Origin: Whitmania pigra
Lineage: Eukaryota > Annelida > Clitellata > Hirudinida > Haemopidae
DNA: 64,000 bases
Assembly (NCBI GenBank): GCA_021613335.1
Contig: JAJTWR010000003.1
Coordinates: forward strand, 605,001 to 669,000
Direction: 5' to 3'
Part shown: one piece after another, positions 60,218 through 64,000 of the stretch
Layout: each line of letters opens with the position of its first letter
Position numbering within the stretch: the first letter of the stretch is position 1
Program-made: the position numbers and the translations under genes
Notes under the pieces: generated by a model
Database searches by the model: none
The model's input: the letters and a program-made list of their open reading frames with translations, nothing else
Told to the model about the DNA's origin: nothing

Positions 60218-60607
60218 TGGATCAAAGAATTATCATAACTGATTATTATATTAAAAGTTATATATTAGTAGTTACAGTAACTACAGTTCTTGACGTGCAT
60301 ATTTTGCTTAATTTAATTTAACGTTTTGTAATTGTACAATAAATTTAATTATAATTAATTGTGTGATGCTTGTTTATTGAGACAATGATAACAATATTTG
60401 CAAAAAATGCGAATTGGACAAAACTATTATTGATTCAAAAATAATGGCTGATGAAGTGTTTGAATAATTTGGACAAATTTATAAGGTAGTTGCTTTTTTA
60501 AGCGTAATATAATGTTTAAATGCTACAATATATTATCTAACATTTTTAATGTGACATTGGTTTAAAGCAAAGTGATGAAAATTATTCAAAGCGTGATTTA
60601 TCTCACA

Positions 60608-60621
60608 TTGAGACAACCCCT
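60608..60621 (+). promoter_or_regulatory. Array promoter box, copy 22, with TATA box
   Basis: TTGAGACAACCCCT, then ATGCGCTTCCAT and TATAAAT at 60673-60679, nearly identical to copy 21. ATG at 60733. Confidence 0.75.
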
Positions 60622-60732
60622 CTTTGGGTTGGTAATCTTATTACCATATCCGAATTAATGCGCTTCCATTGGTATAAATTGCGAACATCAATTGATTCTA
60701 AAAAAACCTTCTCAGCATTACAATAAGTAAAG

Positions 60733-62920
60733 ATGCTTAAATATCATACAACATTAGCTTACATATTATTTGCTTATTCAAATCTTATTATGACGATACA
60801 AGGGGACGATATGGAAGATATAAGTGGAAGAAGTTAGTGATTATCTTTGTTTAAGAAATGTTATCTAAATTATCAGTTTTAATTTAAACAAAGCAGGAAA
60901 CGAATACTGTCAGTTTGAGACTTTTAATCCGAAATGTTCGTCAAGTGAAGTTATAATGATTCAAAAGGCTTTGTTTGGTCGAATGAAGAAAGGCAAATGT
61001 ATAACCGAAGATGAGATAAAAGCCTCAGGGTCGTTCATTCACGATCCCAAATATTTTGGATGTTCGACCGACACCACAGATTTTTTATACAAAAAATGTT
61101 CTTTTAAACAAGAGTGCAGTGTAAAAGTGTCAGATTCTGATCTGAAAAAGGCCAATCCCTGCCTCCCAGGTCTCAATCTTCATTTAGAAGCTGACTTCCA
61201 ATGTCTTGAAGGTATTGAACAATTAAATATGTAATTAAATAAAAAAAAAAATAATTTTATAATAGAGTTCTTGGGCTGAATTGGTGCATGGCCATCGTTT
61301 AGTGAGTAATCATTTTAAAACATAAAGAATGAAATGTTTTTCACTTTCAGTTTTCCATATGGACAATTCAAACTGTCATCTTTCGGTTTCTTCAAAACCG
61401 AAGTATTTTTTAACTAAGACTCTTACTAATAAAAAATGGGGTTCTGTAAATAACCCTTGCATATTCGAAGCACAGAAAGGTCAAAGGTTAAAAACGGAAA
61501 TTATGGAGAGCCAGAAAGCCAGTTGCAATTACGTAGACATTATTCTTCACGATGATTCAACTAGAAAGAATTTTTCTCTATGTGAAAATAGTTATCAGAT
61601 GCCAGAAGGATCAAAAAGCAATTCATTTATATCCTCCAGCAATGTCGTGAAAATGTTTATAAAACATTTGGATTCTGATTTGGAAATGATTTTGATAAAA
61701 TTTCAAGGTTATTCGAATTTGATAATTTATTTACTTTTAACGTCCGTTTAAATTTAGTAAGTTAATACATTCGTTTTTATACAATATATTATATTATATA
61801 TATATCTTATACATAATCTTATATAATCTGCCTACCTGGGGTAGGGGCGCTATAGAAATGGTAGGTCGATTAAGTGCCTTCACATCCTGTTGGGATACGT
61901 AAGGCACTCAAAAAATTGGCTAAATAAATAAAAAAATAAAAAAATATATATAATATATAATTTATATTATTATATTTTTATAATACATTATAAGTTAATT
62001 ATTAGTCGAATATACAAACGTAAAATAGGATTATGTGCGTTTAGCTGATGGATGCCTGGACATAATACCTCCTGAGGACACATGGTTAAAAAGAACCAAT
62101 GATGACATTGTGATCGGATGTTATTCATCCAAACAAACCTGGTATCTTCGATGCGAGAATAGTCAATGGACGGGCAGCATTGGAAACTGTTCTCAGTCAC
62201 AAAGTTTAAAATTTATACAGACATTTTATATAATATTTATATTATTGCATAAAATCAAGTAATATATTCTGTTATTACCAATTTAAGATCAATTAAATGG
62301 CAAAGAAAGGGAATCGGATGTGAAAATTGACAAAAAGGACGTTATGCCAAGACATCAACAAAGTAAGTTTTTTATTTTAAATTGTAAGATTTTGATAAAC
62401 TTTGAATACATTTGCAGTTTTAGCAATCGTCAGCATATTTGGCATGGGTGTCGTGATATGTTCCCTTATCATTTGCGTTGGAGCGGTTTGTGCTCGAAGG
62501 TTTGCATTTATTTTAATGGCCAAGTTCATTAGAGTTAGTGCCATTTTTAATGAATTTAATGAATGAAGCAATTGAGGCTGTCAATGTTAATTTGACTTTA
62601 GTGGTTCAACCATATACTTTATTAAAAGTGCAGGAAATTAATCGCATTGCTATTAATCAAGCAATTGTCTTTATGACATCTTCATGCCGATATATTTTTG
62701 TGACAGATATTCGCTGAAAAAGAAAAGTCAGTTGAAACTCTCCATCAATGCTTACGAACAGTCGTACAACCACAGGACCTATCAACCAGATTTTCTTGAA
62801 AAGTTCTCGACCAATCAGATTGATCAAACTCTTTCCAGAAATTCCAATCCCGGTCTTCAGACCGAAAATGACAAAACATATTTTGTATTGGAAGAAGATA
62901 AAAATGCCGCCAATGAATGA
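60733..62920 (+). CDS. SUEL-CUB-CCP receptor, copy 22 (divergent subgroup, Cys/Trp exchange in CUB)
   Basis: Predicted 433 residues. Exons: 60733-60832 (leader), 60897-61211 (SUEL), 61351-61707 (CUB-like), 62045-62203 (CCP, 159 bp), 62288-62362 (linker), 62418-62499 (TM), 62707-62920 (tail). In the CUB exon the conserved Cys and Trp have exchanged places: copy 21 reads RNCGITNSPWLLE, copy 22 reads KKWGSVNNPCIFE, so a disulfide could still form in a shifted position. Intron 3 holds AT-rich DNA and a dispersed repeat tail. The tail exon and the 3' flank are almost identical to copy 21 (only scattered differences), while the lectin and CUB parts differ substantially. Confidence 0.86.
61826..61950 (+). 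repeat. Dispersed repeat tail (LINE/SINE 3' end-like), second copy
   Basis: Contains GGTAGGTCGATTAAGTGCC, CTTCACATCCTG and AAGGCACTCAAAAAAT, matching the block at 1505-1595, and ends in TAAATAAATA-type sequence. It lies in intron 3 of copy 22. A non-LTR element 3' end is likely; the family is unknown. Confidence 0.5.
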
Positions 62921-63118
62921 TGGATCAAAGAATTATCATAACTGATTGTCCTACATTACTCGTTGCAGTAATTACAGTTCTTGACGTACATGTTTTTATT
63001 GATTTAAATTAACGTTTTGTAATTGTACAATAAATTTAATTATAATTAATTGTGTGATGCTTGTTTATTGAAACAATTATAACAACATTTGCAAGAGATG
63101 CGAATGCGTTTCCATCAA

Positions 63119-63133
63119 TTTGAGATGACCCCC
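63119..63133 (+). promoter_or_regulatory. Array promoter box, copy 23, with TATA boxes
   Basis: TTTGAGATGACCCCC preceded by CCATCAA as in copy 1. Two TATA candidates follow: TATAAAT at 63170-63176 and TATAAAAA near 63185. ATG at 63261. Confidence 0.75.
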
Positions 63134-63260
63134 GAAGTTTTTAATAGTCATGATTCAAAATATTCACGGTATAAATGCTGGTGATATAAAAAGGGTTGAT
63201 ATACTGATCTTCTCTCATGAAACACTTTCCTGAGGTTCCATAACTTTTTCGTTTATAGAA

Positions 63261-64000
63261 ATGGTTCACGTATTGCTTCGAATTCATTTTGTCTTTCTGG
63301 TTATTGTTAAGTTTTTGCTTTGCGATGTGAACATTATTGAAGGAAATGAGAAAAACGAAATTGGATTAAGAGGTTGGTTTACTTGAATATGTCAAGGTGC
63401 ATAATTCAAGAATGTTTGATCATTGAATAACATTTCTATCTAATTTAAAATATTTGAAACCGTGTTTCATTTTTACAATTCAAGAAGACGAGTACTGCCA
63501 GTTCGACACGTTCAGTCCTAAATGTTCTTCAAGTGAAGTCATACTCATAGAGACAGCGTTGTATGGTCGCATGAAAAAAGGAAAGTGTATATCCGAAGAA
63601 GAGATCAAAGCATCTGGTTCCCTGGTTCACGATCCAAAATTCTTTGGTTGCTCCGTCGACGTAACTGACAAGTTGCACAATAAATGTTCTTTTAAGAAAG
63701 AATGCAGTGTTAAAATATATGATCCTGAACTGAAAGGAATGAATCCTTGTTTACCCACACTAAATCTTCATCTGGAGGCGAAATACGATTGTCTGGCGGG
63801 TAAAACCATTTGATGTTATTAATAAAGTTATTTTGAACAGCACAACATTATTTGATAATTTTTGAATAATTAATAGTTTGTAATGGCAAGAATTTTTAGA
63901 ATAGCTGATTTCTTATCAGAAAACCTATAAAAAAATTGTTTTAACTTTTAAGCCGATGTTTACTTGAATAAGGCTAGCAGGGCGTAAAGTCCCATTGTTA
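63261..64000 (+). CDS. SUEL-CUB-CCP receptor, copy 23, 5' part only (cut by window edge)
   Basis: Exons seen: 63261-63372 (long leader, MVHVLLRIHFVFLVIVKFLL, then a charged segment) and 63485-63799 (SUEL, LYGRMKKGKCISEEEIKASG). The phase-1 donor G|GTAAAA at 63799 and the remaining 200 bp of intron agree with the family plan. It belongs with copies 21 and 22. The CUB, CCP, linker, TM and tail exons should lie to the right of the window. Confidence 0.85.

Noticed and set aside
61801..61950. tRNA or other structured RNA gene in intron 3 of copy 22
   Set aside because: I could not fold a cloverleaf or find A/B box motifs; the block instead matches a repeat elsewhere in the window.

Overview
This is animal (eukaryotic, bilaterian) nuclear DNA. 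The evidence is multi-exon genes with GT-AG introns of roughly 60-500 bp, TATA-type promoters, AT-rich introns, trinucleotide microsatellites, decayed LINE ends and a hAT transposon. The muscarinic-type receptor and the SUEL/CUB/CCP architecture suggest an invertebrate, perhaps an arthropod or another ecdysozoan. The species cannot be read from the window.

Layout. Positions 1-2,750 are mostly non-coding, with a reverse-strand LINE remnant and a possible GPCR exon at 1645-1794. Positions 2,753-6,019 are the 3' terminal coding exon of a muscarinic-type acetylcholine receptor, with a third intracellular loop of about 1,000 residues followed by TM6 and TM7. Positions 6,020-12,900 are gene-poor: several (GAT)n/(CAT)n microsatellites, a (GGAT)n tract, a second LINE remnant, two CTCF-like motifs and a 14-bp E-box palindrome.

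From 12,918 to the right edge there is a head-to-tail tandem array of 23 plus-strand genes (22 full length, the last cut by the window edge). They are spaced about 2.2 kb apart and all are built the same way. Each has seven exons with intron phases 1-1-1-1-1-2: (1) signal peptide, (2) SUEL/rhamnose-binding-lectin-type domain with 8 Cys, (3) CUB-like domain with 4 Cys, (4) a 153-bp sushi/CCP-like exon with 4 Cys, (5) a short linker, (6) a transmembrane exon, nearly always 82 bp, and (7) a cytoplasmic tail ending in a Y-F/Y-E-L-D motif. The proteins are predicted type I membrane receptors of about 417-452 residues. I assembled the exons by hand; in 21 of the 22 complete copies the joined exon lengths are divisible by three. 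The exception is copy 19, a frameshifted pseudogene. Copy 3 has lost the splice donor after its CCP exon and may encode a secreted form.

Three shared features make the array look like a system. A promoter box (consensus TTTTGAGWCGACCCCT) lies upstream of nearly every copy, usually 25-60 bp before the TATA box. The CCP exon is almost identical at the nucleotide level in copies 1-20, although the lectin and CUB exons have diverged widely. The tails keep a YxxL-type tyrosine motif and often a second Y-N-N-G motif. The simplest reading is a rapidly evolving family of surface recognition receptors: variable lectin/CUB ectodomains on a constant stalk, coupled to a constant tyrosine-based tail. Immune, allorecognition or gamete recognition roles are all possible, and the sequence does not choose among them.

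Subfamilies are visible: copies 1/7/10 (longer SUEL exon), 2-6 and 8-9, 11-14, 15, 16-18 (very recent duplicates), 19-20, and 21-23 (a separate branch with a diverged CCP exon). A 632-bp hAT element with a perfect 8-bp target-site duplication sits in intron 5 of copy 17, and copy 16 preserves the empty site.
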